Position numbers and translations under genes: made by a program. A DNA stretch of 58,888 bases from an uncultured Oscillospiraceae bacterium (GTDB lineage Bacteria > Bacillota > Clostridia > Oscillospirales > Ruminococcaceae): the NCBI GenBank assembly GCA_900546885.1, contig UREN01000005.1, positions 1 through 58,888 on the forward strand, in the 5' to 3' direction. Within the stretch, counting starts at the first letter, position 1. Every line of letters begins with the position of its first letter. Below, piece by piece: positions 7,772 to 15,777 of the stretch. The notes beneath the pieces are model-generated. The model worked only from the letters and a program-made list of their open reading frames with translations, did no database searches and was not told the DNA's origin.

Positions 7772-8169
7772 AATTTGACAAGATTCAAAAACAGGTGAGG
7801 CAGCAGCGCTGTGCGGGGTTTTCCTATGCACAGGAAAAGCCTGCGGCCGGGTTCCGCGATGTGGTCACCGTCTACTGTGACGGCAGGCTGCTGTTCGAAC
7901 GCTTCTGTGCAGGCGAGGCTGCCGGCCGTGTGTGCGCGCTGTGGGCGCCCGGCGGGGCGGACGAAGCGGGGCGCATTCAGTGGGATTACAGCGCATGCGC
8001 CTATTCCGGGGCACAGCAGGCGCCGAAGGTTCTGACGGGCGCGGGGGCAGGCGGCCTGGTGTTTGACGGCAAGCCATACCGGTGGGCCCTGTGCGAACAG
8101 CGCAAAACCGATAAACAGAACGGCTACGGCGCACTGAAAACATGGTGGCTGTGCCATTTTGGCAAATAA
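7768..8169 (+). CDS. conserved hypothetical protein
   Basis: 133 residues from the ATG that overlaps the DUF3783 stop (ATGA), with GGGAG upstream. It is soluble, with no signal peptide or membrane segment. It is moderately Trp/Cys-containing, with a C-terminal YGALKTWWLCHFGK. I do not recognise the family. Coupling to the DUF3783 gene suggests a shared, unknown role. Confidence 0.6.
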   Translation: MKFDKIQKQVRQQRCAGFSYAQEKPAAGFRDVVTVYCDGRLLFERFCAGEAAGRVCALWAPGGADEAGRIQWDYSACAYSGAQQAPKVLTGAGAGGLVFDGKPYRWALCEQRKTDKQNGYGALKTWWLCHFGK

Positions 8170-8174
8170 CACGC

Positions 8175-8215
8175 AAAGGGCACGCGCGGCGGGGCTTCGC
8201 CGCGCGCGCCCTTTC
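8175..8215 (+). terminator. terminator hairpin
   Basis: A long GC-rich stem (AAAGGGCaCGCGCGGCG / CGCCGCGCGcGCCCTTT) is followed by CTTTC, just after the hypothetical gene. Confidence 0.65.
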
Positions 8216-8293
8216 TTTCCGGCGGGGCACCTTTGCCCGCAGGCGGGGCGTTGTGCCCCGCCTGCCTTCTGCCGGGCGCGGCGCAGTTACCTC

Positions 8294-8354
8294 TTGACAA
8301 CAGCGGGAATTGTGCTATATTAAATCGTAAGTAGTAAGTAATAAGTAATAAGCG
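8294..8354 (+). promoter_or_regulatory. promoter with four tandem 7-bp repeats at the start site
   Basis: TTGACA (8294-8299), 16 bases, TATATT (8316-8321). From 8327 to 8354 four 7-mers follow in tandem: GTAAGTA, GTAAGTA, ATAAGTA, ATAAGCG. They cover the expected start of transcription, as an operator would. The regulator encoded downstream (MerR-like) is a candidate binder. Confidence 0.65.
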
Positions 8355-8410
8355 AATGAGGCGGCGCCTGCCTCGGTGCTTTGAACCTAAATCATTGGGA
8401 GGTTACCATC

Positions 8411-9070
8411 ATGAAAGATATGACGCTCACCCAGGAATACTTCATCTGCGCGGTTAACGGCAAGGGGAAGATATCGGGCTTCAGCACGGAAAAACAGGTG
8501 TGCCTGGTGGCTGCCGGCCTGCTGGAATTGCAGATGGAGGGCTGCATTTGCATCGACAAAAAACAGGTGGCCGTCACAGCCCCGCTGCCCGCTGAAAAAC
8601 AGTACCTGATGCCGCTGTACGCTTTTTTGGATAAGCCGCGCCCTGTAAAGATGGAAAAGGTGCTGGAGGCGTATGTATATTCTTTTACAGACCGATACCT
8701 CAAGGAGCTGATGGCATCAATTGGGAAAGAGCTTGTGGCCATGGGCCTTGCCCGGCAGGCGGCAGGCGGGGTGTTCGGCACTATCAGCTATGTGCCCACA
8801 ACAGAGGCCATTCATGGCGTGACGGACATGGTGCGCGCCGAACTGCTGGAGGACGGCGAGGTAACCGAAGACATTGCCGCGCTTGTCATTCTGCTGGAGC
8901 GCGGCGGCTGCCTGAAGCCGTATTTCTCCCAGTTTGAACAAAAGGAGATGCGCGCGCGCCTGAAAGCGCTGCTGAATTCCCCCAATGGAAAACTGGTGAA
9001 AAATATGGTAGACTATGTGGAGAACATGATCGCGATTGTGACGGTGCTTGTCACTGCGCATAGTTGGTAG
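8411..9070 (+). CDS. GPP34-like (Golgi phosphoprotein 3 family) protein
   Basis: 219 residues from the ATG at 8411 with GGGAGG upstream; an upstream in-frame ATG lacks a ribosome site. The pattern MTLTQEYFICAVN..., VCLVAAGLLELQMEGCICID.KQVAV and ...LKELMASIGKELVAMGLARQ resembles GPP34 proteins, which bind membrane phosphoinositides in eukaryotes and are common but uncharacterised in bacteria. It ends with a hydrophobic helix near the C-terminus (MIAIVTVLVTAHSW). It is followed after 14 bases by a MerR-like regulator, probably one operon. The family call is from pattern memory only. Confidence 0.5.
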   Translation: MKDMTLTQEYFICAVNGKGKISGFSTEKQVCLVAAGLLELQMEGCICIDKKQVAVTAPLPAEKQYLMPLYAFLDKPRPVKMEKVLEAYVYSFTDRYLKELMASIGKELVAMGLARQAAGGVFGTISYVPTTEAIHGVTDMVRAELLEDGEVTEDIAALVILLERGGCLKPYFSQFEQKEMRARLKALLNSPNGKLVKNMVDYVENMIAIVTVLVTAHSW

Positions 9071-9084
9071 GGGGGCGGCCGGCC

Positions 9085-9375
9085 ATGTCCAGGCAGCGCA
9101 GCATGGAGACGATAGCGCGCGCGGAGTATGTGACCATTGGGGAACTGGTGCGGCTGACGGACGTGCGCTACAGCACGCTGAAGTTTTACACAGAGCAGGG
9201 CCTGCTGCCCTTTGAACAGGCAGAGGAGAACCTCACCCGGCGCTACCGCCGGGCCCAAAGTGTAGAGCGCATCCGCCTGCTGCGGCGCCTGCGCGCAGAG
9301 GGCAGGACGATTGCGGAAGTGAAAGCGATTGTTTCTGCCGCCGGGCAGCAGCTTTCGCGTGGGGCGGAAAAGTGA
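9085..9375 (+). CDS. MerR-family transcriptional regulator (short)
   Basis: 96 residues, little more than a winged helix-turn-helix: YVTIGELVRLTDVRYSTLKFYTEQGLLPFEQ is a classical MerR DNA-binding start, followed by a short YRRAQSVERI...LRRLRAEGRTIAEVKAIV helix pair. There is no effector domain. The start at 9085 is chosen over the TTG at 9064, which overlaps the upstream gene; an ATG at 9103 is also possible. It may control its own operon through the 7-bp repeats at 8327-8354. Confidence 0.8.
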   Translation: MSRQRSMETIARAEYVTIGELVRLTDVRYSTLKFYTEQGLLPFEQAEENLTRRYRRAQSVERIRLLRRLRAEGRTIAEVKAIVSAAGQQLSRGAEK

Positions 9376-9376
9376 A

Positions 9377-9402
9377 AAAAGCCGGCGGCGCATGCCGCCG
9401 GC
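9377..9402 (-). terminator. hairpin with minus-strand U run
   Basis: GCCGGCGGC (9381-9389) pairs with GCCGCCGGC (9394-9402). On the minus strand it is followed by TTTTTT, on the plus strand it is not. It may back up the terminator at 9526-9560 for the GNAT operon. Confidence 0.6.
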
Positions 9403-9519
9403 TTGCAGAAATATGCCGGAAAGGCGCAAGGGGGTCCTTGCGCGCAAAGAACAGAAAGGCAAAGGGGAAAGCCGGTTAGACGACCTGCAAAGCGAACCGC
9501 ACAGATGCCCTTGAGAGAG

Positions 9520-9560
9520 AAAGCGGCGCGCGGCATCCACAGTGGACGGATGCCGCGCGC
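9520..9560 (-). terminator. terminator of the GNAT/zinc-ribbon operon
   Basis: A 13-bp perfect stem GCGCGCGGCATCC / GGATGCCGCGCGC with a 9-base loop lies immediately downstream (minus strand) of the acetyltransferase stop. Confidence 0.6.
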
Positions 9561-9579
9561 TGCTTTGTGCAGTGAGGCG

Positions 9580-10113
9580 TCAAAGCTCTTTGGTGAGAAG
9601 CACGCAGTGGAAATTGCGGCCCAATGCGTGCGGTTGGATGCCCACCGGGCGAAACCCCTGGGAAAGCAGCCAGTGAAAGTCCTGCCTGCCGGGGGCGGAA
9701 AGTGCCTGAAGTTCCTGCCCAATATTCCCCAGAGGCCGCCCGTGAAGGGAAAACCCCTCCGAGCCCATGGCGGTGCGCAGGGCGGTGCAGCCTTTTTGGC
9801 GCGCATAGCGCTCTGCCTCGCAAAACAGCGCGCCCAGGCGATGTTCCAGAAAAAAGCGGCCCTGCTGGAAAAAGCCGCAGCATTCCACTTCCAGGCAGTG
9901 ATATAAAAACAGCTCGCGGCATAACAGCCAGCCAGAGAGATGGGTTTCATCTTTGCCAAGAAGCCAGCCCACGGTGCCAATGGTGAGCCCCGTGCCCGAA
10001 AGCTGGCCTGCGGCGCCCGCTTCATCCCACCACTGAGGGCACGCCTGTGCCATAAAGGCGGCCAGTGCAGGCAGGTTTTGCGGGGTGAGGCGAAACGCAT
10101 GCAGTTCTTCCAC
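9580..10113 (-). CDS. GNAT-like N-acetyltransferase
   Basis: 177 residues from the GTG at 10113 (AGGGGG eight bases upstream; a GTG at 10122 is too close to it). The pattern fits the GNAT fold: GTVGWLLGKDETHLSGWLLCRELFLYHCLEVE (beta strands), RLGALFCEAERYARQKGCTALRTAMGSEG (helix-strand) and a C-terminal strand FHWLLSQGFRPVGIQPHALG. The acetyl-CoA motif is weak, so the call is moderate. It starts 15 bases after the zinc-ribbon gene in the same minus-strand operon. The substrate is unknown. Confidence 0.55.
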   Translation of the reverse strand: MEELHAFRLTPQNLPALAAFMAQACPQWWDEAGAAGQLSGTGLTIGTVGWLLGKDETHLSGWLLCRELFLYHCLEVECCGFFQQGRFFLEHRLGALFCEAERYARQKGCTALRTAMGSEGFSLHGRPLGNIGQELQALSAPGRQDFHWLLSQGFRPVGIQPHALGRNFHCVLLTKEL

Positions 10114-10128
10114 GGCGCCCACCCCCTT

Positions 10129-10404
10129 TCACATGCCCTGCTGCGCCTGCCAGCGCTTCAGCGTGGGAAACCACTGCTGCATCTGCGCGCGGGCGGCGGC
10201 TTTGTCCAGCGAAGGGGTGTGCTGCAGCGCAAGGCGCAGGCAGAACTCTATCATTTCGTCCATGGTGCAGTTCCAGGTAAAGGCGCCGTTCTGGTAGCAA
10301 TAGATACAGTAATCCTCGCTTTTTTCGCCTGCGGCACAGGTGCCGTGCACCTCGGGGGTGCGAAGCGGCATGCCGCAGCTTTGGCAAAATTTTGTGTATT
10401 CCAT
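10129..10404 (-). CDS. zinc-ribbon domain protein
   Basis: 91 residues, ATG with AGAAAGGAG upstream. Cys pairs at the N-terminus, FCQSCGMPL and EDYCIYCYQNGAFTW, plus TMDEMIEFC match the Zn_ribbon_2 family of small stand-alone zinc ribbons (function unknown). It is translated ahead of the GNAT-like protein. Confidence 0.8.
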   Translation of the reverse strand: MEYTKFCQSCGMPLRTPEVHGTCAAGEKSEDYCIYCYQNGAFTWNCTMDEMIEFCLRLALQHTPSLDKAAARAQMQQWFPTLKRWQAQQGM

Positions 10405-10531
10405 TCTTTTCTCCTTTCTCTATAATGGGAATGGGTGCGGCAGGGTGCGCAGCCCCGCCGCAATGCCGCTGTGCACAGCTTCCGGCAGAAGGGCGGCAAT
10501 GGCCCCTTCGCCGGTGTTGCCAGTATAAAAG

Positions 10532-10563
10532 AAAAAAGCGGACACGGTGTGTCCGCTTTTTTT
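10532..10563. terminator. bidirectional terminator
   Basis: AAAAAAGCGGACA and TGTCCGCTTTTTTT form a stem with A and U runs on both sides. It serves the WYL regulator on the minus strand. Nothing is transcribed towards it on the plus strand. Confidence 0.8.
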
Positions 10564-10594
10564 GTATGGCCGGAAAATTTTCAGCCCGGCCTGC

Positions 10595-11521
10595 TTATGG
10601 CTTTTCTGCCGGTGTGCCCTGCCGGTATAATTGCAGAATGTGCAATGCCTCGTCCGCCACAGCCTTTTGCAGCTCAGGCGGGCCAAGCACAGCCACGGAT
10701 GGCCCAAAGCTCAGCAGCATGGACACCAGAAACCCGCCACGCGGCCAGCGCGCGGAGACGAAAAAGCGCCCGTCCGGCAGCGGGGTGACATCCTGTGGGC
10801 AGAACAGGTCGTACACGCGGTGTGCCGCGCAGGGCAGAAACATCAGCTCCATCTGCAGCATACATGGCGGCTCTTCCTCGCTGTCAAGCGGCGGCGGCGC
10901 GCTGTGCGCGCCGGGCTCGAAGCCCTGTTCCAGCATGCGGGCGCCCAGCATACGGCACAATTTAAACGTGCGCCACTCGCCGCGCGCAAGGCAAAAGGCC
11001 TGCAGATACCACGCGCTGCTTTTATAGCACAGTTTGGCAGGCTCGGCCACGCGCTGCGTTTTTTCGCCGCTTGCGCCAAAATAGGTAAAGGCCAGGCGCC
11101 TGCGGCCGAGAATGGCGGCCTTTAGCGTTTGGAATAAGGGCTTTTGCGCAGCCTCCAGGCCCCAGGGCAGAAAATCCACCTCCAGCCAGTCGCCGGGATG
11201 GGCCAGCGCGCCAGAAAGTTTGCCCAGCGCGGTGGCGGCGCTTTCGCCGCCAAGCCCTGCCATGCCGCGCAGCCCGGCCAGAACTTCTGTCTGCTCGGCC
11301 TCGCTGAGCAGGGCGGTGTCCAGCCGGTAGCCCTCCAGCAGCGCAACGCCGCCCGTACGCCCCGGGCGGGTGTACACCGGCACGCCTGCCGCGCTGAGGG
11401 CGTCAATATCACGGCGGATGGTGCGCTCGCTCACTTCAAAGCGCTGTGCCAGCTGGCGCGCTGTGGCGCTGCCATGCGCCTGCAGGTAATATAAAATTTC
11501 AAACAGCCGCCCGGTGTGCAC
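10595..11521 (-). CDS. HTH-WYL transcriptional regulator (YafY/PafC type)
   Basis: 308 residues from a GTG (11519-11521) with GGGGGA upstream. The N-terminal winged helix is clear: RLFEILYYLQAHGSATARQLAQRFEVSERTIRRDIDALSAAGVPVYTRPGRTGGVAL. The WYL domain follows: ILGRRRLAFTYFGASGE...YKSSAWYLQAFCLARGEWRTFKL, containing the WYL tripeptide. WYL proteins sense nucleic-acid or nucleotide ligands and often control stress or defence genes; here the target is unknown. It lies 3 bases downstream of the CYTH gene stop, so the two are co-transcribed. Confidence 0.88.
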   Translation of the reverse strand: MHTGRLFEILYYLQAHGSATARQLAQRFEVSERTIRRDIDALSAAGVPVYTRPGRTGGVALLEGYRLDTALLSEAEQTEVLAGLRGMAGLGGESAATALGKLSGALAHPGDWLEVDFLPWGLEAAQKPLFQTLKAAILGRRRLAFTYFGASGEKTQRVAEPAKLCYKSSAWYLQAFCLARGEWRTFKLCRMLGARMLEQGFEPGAHSAPPPLDSEEEPPCMLQMELMFLPCAAHRVYDLFCPQDVTPLPDGRFFVSARWPRGGFLVSMLLSFGPSVAVLGPPELQKAVADEALHILQLYRQGTPAEKP

Positions 11522-11524
11522 GCC

Positions 11525-12004
11525 CTATTCCCCCAGGCGCGTTTTGCGCCAATAACGGCTCATGGAAAAACCCTCATCCTCCGTCATTTCCCGGCCAAGG
11601 CCAATGCCCTGCGGCGGGGTGAAGGCGCGGGCTGCCTCCACGGTGGGAAATTCTACCTCTGCATAGAAAAACTGGGTGGGAAGGCCCTCGTCCACAAGGC
11701 TTACCTCCAGCGTTTCGCCGCCGGGCAGGGCGTATGCGCGAAAGGCCTTTGTCACCAGCGGCTTGCCAATGAAGGCCTCCAGCCTTTGAAACAGCGCCTT
11801 GTCAATGGGCGTTTCGATTTCCTCGCGGGCAAGGGTGCCCTTGCCCTTGAAGCAGAGGATATATTGTGTGCCGGTTTCGTTTGTGCTCTCGCGGATGCGC
11901 ACGGCCGGCGCCGTGGCAATGTAGCCCTGGCGCATGGCGGCCTGCGCCACAAGGGGCAGCCCGGCCGGGAACCCCTCAATCAGCCATTTGCGTTCGATCT
12001 CCAT
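11525..12004 (-). CDS. CYTH domain protein (triphosphate tunnel metalloenzyme)
   Basis: 159 residues from ATG at 12004 with AGGAGGG upstream; the longer frame is rejected because the family motif starts here. The ExExK-type motif MEIERKWLIEGFP, VRIRES, YILCFKGKG, REEIETPID, LEVSLVDEG and YAEVEF alternate charged residues as in tunnel metalloenzymes. These hydrolyse tripolyphosphate or thiamine triphosphate, or are class IV cyclases; bacterial single-domain members are usually phosphatases. The substrate is not determined. Confidence 0.88.
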   Translation of the reverse strand: MEIERKWLIEGFPAGLPLVAQAAMRQGYIATAPAVRIRESTNETGTQYILCFKGKGTLAREEIETPIDKALFQRLEAFIGKPLVTKAFRAYALPGGETLEVSLVDEGLPTQFFYAEVEFPTVEAARAFTPPQGIGLGREMTEDEGFSMSRYWRKTRLGE

Positions 12005-12055
12005 CTGCGAACCCTCCTGTTGGGGCGGCAAAAAGCGCTTTTTGGCCCGCGCCCC

Positions 12056-12085
12056 TTGTAACGTGCCGCCTGCATCCATTATAAT
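12056..12085 (+). promoter_or_regulatory. promoter of the rRNA methyltransferase gene
   Basis: TTGTAA (12056-12061), 18 bases, TATAAT (12080-12085), 30 bases before the ATG. Confidence 0.65.
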
Positions 12086-12115
12086 ACAGAAAGTCTGTAC
12101 AGAAAAGGAAGTTTT

Positions 12116-13342
12116 ATGATGAAACAGGCGCGTGAATTTCCCGTGTTCACCGTGACACCCAAGGCGGCCCGAAGCCTGGCCGCCGGGCACCCGTGGGTGT
12201 ATGCCGAAGAGGTGCTGGACGCCCAGCCGTGTGAAAACGGTGCATTGGCCGATGTGTTCAGCCAGAAGGGAAGCTGGCTTGGCACAGGGCTTGTCAGCCT
12301 GCAAAGCAAAATACGCGTGCGCGTGCTTTCGCGCAACGCAAACGACGTGTTCGACGAAAGCTTCTGGCACCGCCGCCTGCGCTATGCGTGGGAATACCGC
12401 AAGGCGGTGATGGGGCCGGATGTGTCAAACTGCCGCATCATTTTCGGCGAGGCAGACCAGTTTCCCGGCCTGACGGTGGACCGGTACGGCACGCTTTTGT
12501 CGGCCCAGGTGCTGAGCGTGGGCATGGAGCGGCTGAAACACACGCTGTTCCCGGCGCTGGTGCAGATGCTGCGCGCCGACGGGCAGGATATCCGCGGGCT
12601 GTACGAGCGCAACGACGTGGCCCTGCGCGAAAAAGAGGGCCTTGCCCAGTACAAGGGATGGTATGACCTTTCGGCCCTGGGCCTGCCGCTGCCCGAGACG
12701 CCGCTGGCGCATATTTGCGAAAACGGCATCCACTACACGGTGGATGTGGAGAACGGCCAGAAAACAGGCTTTTTTCTGGACCAGAAATACAACCGCCGCG
12801 CGGTGGCCGCCCTTGCCAGGGGGCGCACGGTGCTGGATTGCTTTACCCACACGGGCTCGTTTGCACTGAACGCGGCAAAAGGCGGCGCCGTGAAGGTGAC
12901 GGCGGTGGACGTGAGCGAGGCGGCCTGCGCCATGGCGCGCCGCAACGCCGAAGAGAACGGCCTTTCCGGCGTGATGCAGTGCGTGGCCGCCGACGTGTTC
13001 GAGCTGCTGCCCACGCTTTCCAAAGGCAGCTACGATTTTATTATTTTGGACCCGCCCGCCTTTACAAAAGCACGCAAAACGCTGCGCAATGCCCTGCGCG
13101 GCTATAAAGAAATCAACACCCGCGCCATGCGCCTTTTGCCGCGCGGGGGCTACCTGGCCACCTGCAGCTGCAGCCACTTTGCCACGCAGGAAGAATTCTG
13201 CAAAATGCTGGCCGCCGCGGCAGCGGACGCCGGGGTGCAGCTGCGGCAGATTGCCGCGCGCCAGCAGGCGCCGGATCACCCCATTTTGTGGAACGTGCCC
13301 GAGACAGATTACCTGAAGTTCTACCTGTTTCAGGTGGTGTAA
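12116..13342 (+). CDS. rlmI: RlmI-type 23S rRNA (cytosine-C5) methyltransferase
   Basis: 408 residues. It has an N-terminal PUA-like RNA-binding domain (GHPWVYAEEV...), a central EEHD-like part, and a C-terminal Rossmann methyltransferase: VENGQKTGFFLDQKYNR, VLDCFTHTGSFAL, VTAVDVSEAA, FIILDPPAFTK and the LATCSCSH catalytic-cysteine region. In the family this makes m5C at 23S position 1962. There are two adjacent ATG codons; the first follows AAAAGGAAG. Monocistronic and divergent from the CYTH gene. Confidence 0.88.
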   Translation: MMKQAREFPVFTVTPKAARSLAAGHPWVYAEEVLDAQPCENGALADVFSQKGSWLGTGLVSLQSKIRVRVLSRNANDVFDESFWHRRLRYAWEYRKAVMGPDVSNCRIIFGEADQFPGLTVDRYGTLLSAQVLSVGMERLKHTLFPALVQMLRADGQDIRGLYERNDVALREKEGLAQYKGWYDLSALGLPLPETPLAHICENGIHYTVDVENGQKTGFFLDQKYNRRAVAALARGRTVLDCFTHTGSFALNAAKGGAVKVTAVDVSEAACAMARRNAEENGLSGVMQCVAADVFELLPTLSKGSYDFIILDPPAFTKARKTLRNALRGYKEINTRAMRLLPRGGYLATCSCSHFATQEEFCKMLAAAAADAGVQLRQIAARQQAPDHPILWNVPETDYLKFYLFQVV

Positions 13343-13386
13343 ACGCCGGGCCTGTGCACAGGGGGCGGAAAAGCTGCCAAAAGCGC

Positions 13387-13415
13387 TTGCAATTCCCAAA
13401 ATTGTGTGCTATAGT
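13387..13415 (+). promoter_or_regulatory. promoter of the rimP-nusA-infB operon
   Basis: TTGCAA (13387-13392), 17 bases, TATAGT (13410-13415). A leader of about 70 nt follows. Confidence 0.75.
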
Positions 13416-13439
13416 GTGATATGTACGATACTGTGTTAT

Positions 13440-13471
13440 GGAAAGAGTGGGCCTTGCGGTCCGCTCTTTCC
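13440..13471 (+). promoter_or_regulatory. leader hairpin ahead of rimP
   Basis: GGAAAGAG (13440-13447) pairs with CTCTTTCC (13464-13471), with inner GG/CC pairs, just before the rimP ribosome site. It has no strong U run, so it may be a regulatory leader rather than a full terminator. Confidence 0.5.
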
Positions 13472-13492
13472 CGTTTGTTAAGGAGTTTTTGC

Positions 13493-13984
13493 ATGGCAAA
13501 CAGGAAGGGCGCGGGCGGCACCGCGCAGGCGGTGGAGGCGCTGGTAAAACCCGTAGTGGAGGCTATGGGCCTTCGCCTATGGGACGTGCGCTTTGAGAAA
13601 GAGGGGCCAGATTGGTTTTTGCGCATTTACCTGGACGGCAACGGCCGCCCGCTGGATATGGAACTGTGCGAGGCCGCCACGCGGGCCATCAACCCGGTGC
13701 TGGATGAGGCAGACCCCATCAGCCAAAGCTATTACCTTGAGGTGGGCAGCCCTGGCCTTGGCCGGCGCCTGACGCGGGATGAACACTTTGCGGCAAAGCG
13801 CGGCGAAAAGGTGCGTGCACACCTGATTCGGGCAGACGAGGCAGGCCGCCGCGAGGTGGCCGGCGTGCTGCTGGGCAAGGATGGCACGGCTGTGCGCCTT
13901 GCCTTAGAGGATGGCACCGAGGCCGTGCTGGACACAAAGCTTGTAAGCGCTTTTCGCCTGTGCGACGATGAAGACTTGTTCTGA
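13493..13984 (+). CDS. rimP: ribosome maturation factor RimP
   Basis: 163 residues from ATG with AAGGAG upstream. Family landmarks: LVKPVVEAMGLRLWDVRFEKEG...LRIYLD, LCEAATRAINPVLDEADPISQSYYLEVGSPGLGRRL (the SPGL-R-L motif) and a C-terminal SH3-like part (GVLLGKDGTAVRLALEDGTEAVL). It binds the 30S subunit during assembly. First gene of the nusA operon, the usual position. Confidence 0.95.
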   Translation: MANRKGAGGTAQAVEALVKPVVEAMGLRLWDVRFEKEGPDWFLRIYLDGNGRPLDMELCEAATRAINPVLDEADPISQSYYLEVGSPGLGRRLTRDEHFAAKRGEKVRAHLIRADEAGRREVAGVLLGKDGTAVRLALEDGTEAVLDTKLVSAFRLCDDEDLF

Positions 13985-14071
13985 GCCGCTGCCCGCCGTG
14001 CGGCGGGCGAGCCCGGCAGACGCTGTGAAATCCATAAAAGTTTAGAATAAGAAGGAAGATGATCTGGAAAA

Positions 14072-15154
14072 ATGAATGCGGAATTTTTTGAAGCGCTTGC
14101 CATGTTGGAGGCCGAGCGCGGCCTTTCGGCAGAATACCTGCTGGAAAAAATCAAAAACGCCATTGTCATTGCCGTAAAAAAAGATTACGACGTGGAAGAT
14201 GACAACGTTGCGGTGGAGATCGACCCCGAGACGGGCAAGTTCAACGTAAACCTTCTGAAGCATATCGTGGAAGAGGTAGAAAACCCGAACACCGAGATCA
14301 GCCTGGAGGACGCACAGGCCAAGAAGAAAACTTCAAAGCTGGGCACAGATTTTGTCATTCCCCTGAAAACGAAGGATTTCGGCCGCATTGCCGCGCAGAC
14401 GGCAAAGCACGTCATTCGCCAGGGCCTGAAAGAGGCCGAGCGCAGCCAGATGTACGCCGAGATGCAGGGCAACACGCACGAGATTGTCTCGGCCACGGTG
14501 ACAAACCTGGATATGGCGCGCGGCATTGTGACGCTGGAGCTTTCGAAGGGCGGCGTGGCCACGCTGCCGCGCAACGAACAGGTGCCCGGCGAGGAATACT
14601 ATGAGGGCCAGCACCTGCAGGTGTATGTGGTGGATGTGCGCGAGACAGAGCGCGGCCCGCGCATGATGATTAGCCGCACCCACCCCGGCCTTGTGAAGCG
14701 CATGTTCGAGATGGAAGTGCCGGAAATTTATGACGGCACGGTGGAGATTAAGGCCATCAGCCGTGAGGCCGGCGCCCGCACGAAGATGGCGGTGTGGTCC
14801 AAGGACGAAAACGTAGACCCGGTGGGCGCCTGCATTGGCCCGCGCGGCGCGCGTGTGGCGAAGATTGTGGATGAGCTGGGCGGCGAGAAAATTGACATCG
14901 TCCGCTGGAGTGAAGACCCGGCCGCCTTTATCAGCGAGGCGCTCAGCCCCGCCAAGGTGGTGGATGTGGAACTGCTGGAAGGCGAGAACCGCGCCGCCAG
15001 GGTGACCGTGCCGGACCACCAGCTCAGCCTGGCCATTGGCAACCGCGGGCAGAACGCACGCCTTACCGCGCGCCTCACGGGCTACAGCATCGACATCCGG
15101 CCCGAGAGCGGCTATTACGGCGAAGAGCCGCCTGTGAAGAAAACGCAGGAATGA
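14072..15154 (+). CDS. nusA: transcription termination/antitermination factor NusA
   Basis: 360 residues, typical for Gram-positive NusA without the C-terminal acidic repeats. The N-terminal RNAP-binding domain (MNAEFFEALAMLEAERGLS) is followed by S1 (IVSATVTNLDMARGIVTLEL...), KH1 (MMISRTHPGLVKRMFEMEVPEI), and KH2 with VGACIGPRGARV and LSLAIGNRGQNARLTARLTG. NusA modulates pausing and termination by RNA polymerase and may regulate its own operon. The start follows GAAGGAAGATGATCTGGAAAA. Confidence 0.97.
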   Translation: MNAEFFEALAMLEAERGLSAEYLLEKIKNAIVIAVKKDYDVEDDNVAVEIDPETGKFNVNLLKHIVEEVENPNTEISLEDAQAKKKTSKLGTDFVIPLKTKDFGRIAAQTAKHVIRQGLKEAERSQMYAEMQGNTHEIVSATVTNLDMARGIVTLELSKGGVATLPRNEQVPGEEYYEGQHLQVYVVDVRETERGPRMMISRTHPGLVKRMFEMEVPEIYDGTVEIKAISREAGARTKMAVWSKDENVDPVGACIGPRGARVAKIVDELGGEKIDIVRWSEDPAAFISEALSPAKVVDVELLEGENRAARVTVPDHQLSLAIGNRGQNARLTARLTGYSIDIRPESGYYGEEPPVKKTQE

Positions 15155-15173
15155 CAGAAAGGGGGAACCGCCC

Positions 15174-15461
15174 GTGAAAGAGCGGAAAGTGCCGCTGCGC
15201 AAGTGCGCCGGCTGCGGGGAATCGAAGCCGAAGAAAGAGCTGGTGCGCGTGGTGCGCGCGCCGGACGGCACCGTCTCGCTGGACCTTGTGGGCAAAAAGC
15301 CGGGCCGCGGGGCCTATGTGTGCCCAAAGGCGGCGTGCCTGGCCAAGGCGCGCAAGGCAAAGCGCATCGAGCGCGCGCTGGAGGTGGCCATTCCCCCCGA
15401 AGTATACGACGCCATGCAGGGCGAAATTGCCCGCGCGGAGGAAGCAGATGCAGCAACATAA
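15174..15461 (+). CDS. ylxR: YlxR/RnpM family RNA-binding protein
   Basis: 95 residues from a GTG (15174) after AAAGGGGG. Landmarks are RKCAGCGESKPKKELVRVVR and GRGAYVCPKAACLAKARKAKRIERAL, the conserved YlxR fold with Cys pairs. Recent work on the family names it RnpM, a modulator of RNase P. It sits between nusA and ylxQ as in Bacillus and overlaps the next gene by 14 bases. Confidence 0.93.
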   Translation: MKERKVPLRKCAGCGESKPKKELVRVVRAPDGTVSLDLVGKKPGRGAYVCPKAACLAKARKAKRIERALEVAIPPEVYDAMQGEIARAEEADAAT

Positions 15462-15765
15462 AGCAGTGTTCGCGCTTTCGCTGTGCCGCAAGGCCGGTGC
15501 CCTTGTCACAGGCTTTGACGCGGTAAAAGAGAGCGTATATCAAGGCAAGGCGGCGCTGGTGCTGTGCGCGCAGGACGCCTCGGAGGGCACGCAGGCCCGG
15601 GTGAGGCGCTTCTGCGAGGGGCTGTGCCAGGTGCTTACGCTTCCCTGCACCCAGGCGCAGCTTGCCGCCGTTACGAAAAAAAACACCGCGGTGCTGGCCG
15701 TACAAAACGCAGAGCTTGCAAAGCTGTGCGCCTCGGCCGCCGGCACAGCGCCCAGCCACCACTAA
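15448..15765 (+). CDS. ylxQ: L7Ae/YlxQ family ribosomal-like protein
   Basis: 105 residues from the ATG at 15448, which lies inside the end of ylxR. KAVFALSLCRKAGALVTGFDAVKESVYQGKAALVLCAQDAS and a central basic helix fit the L7Ae/YlxQ kink-turn-binding fold. It probably binds structured RNA. The C-terminal AAGTAPSHH tail is unusual but short. Position between ylxR and infB is conserved. Confidence 0.88.
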   Translation: MQQHKAVFALSLCRKAGALVTGFDAVKESVYQGKAALVLCAQDASEGTQARVRRFCEGLCQVLTLPCTQAQLAAVTKKNTAVLAVQNAELAKLCASAAGTAPSHH

Positions 15766-15777
15766 GGAGGAGTGCCC

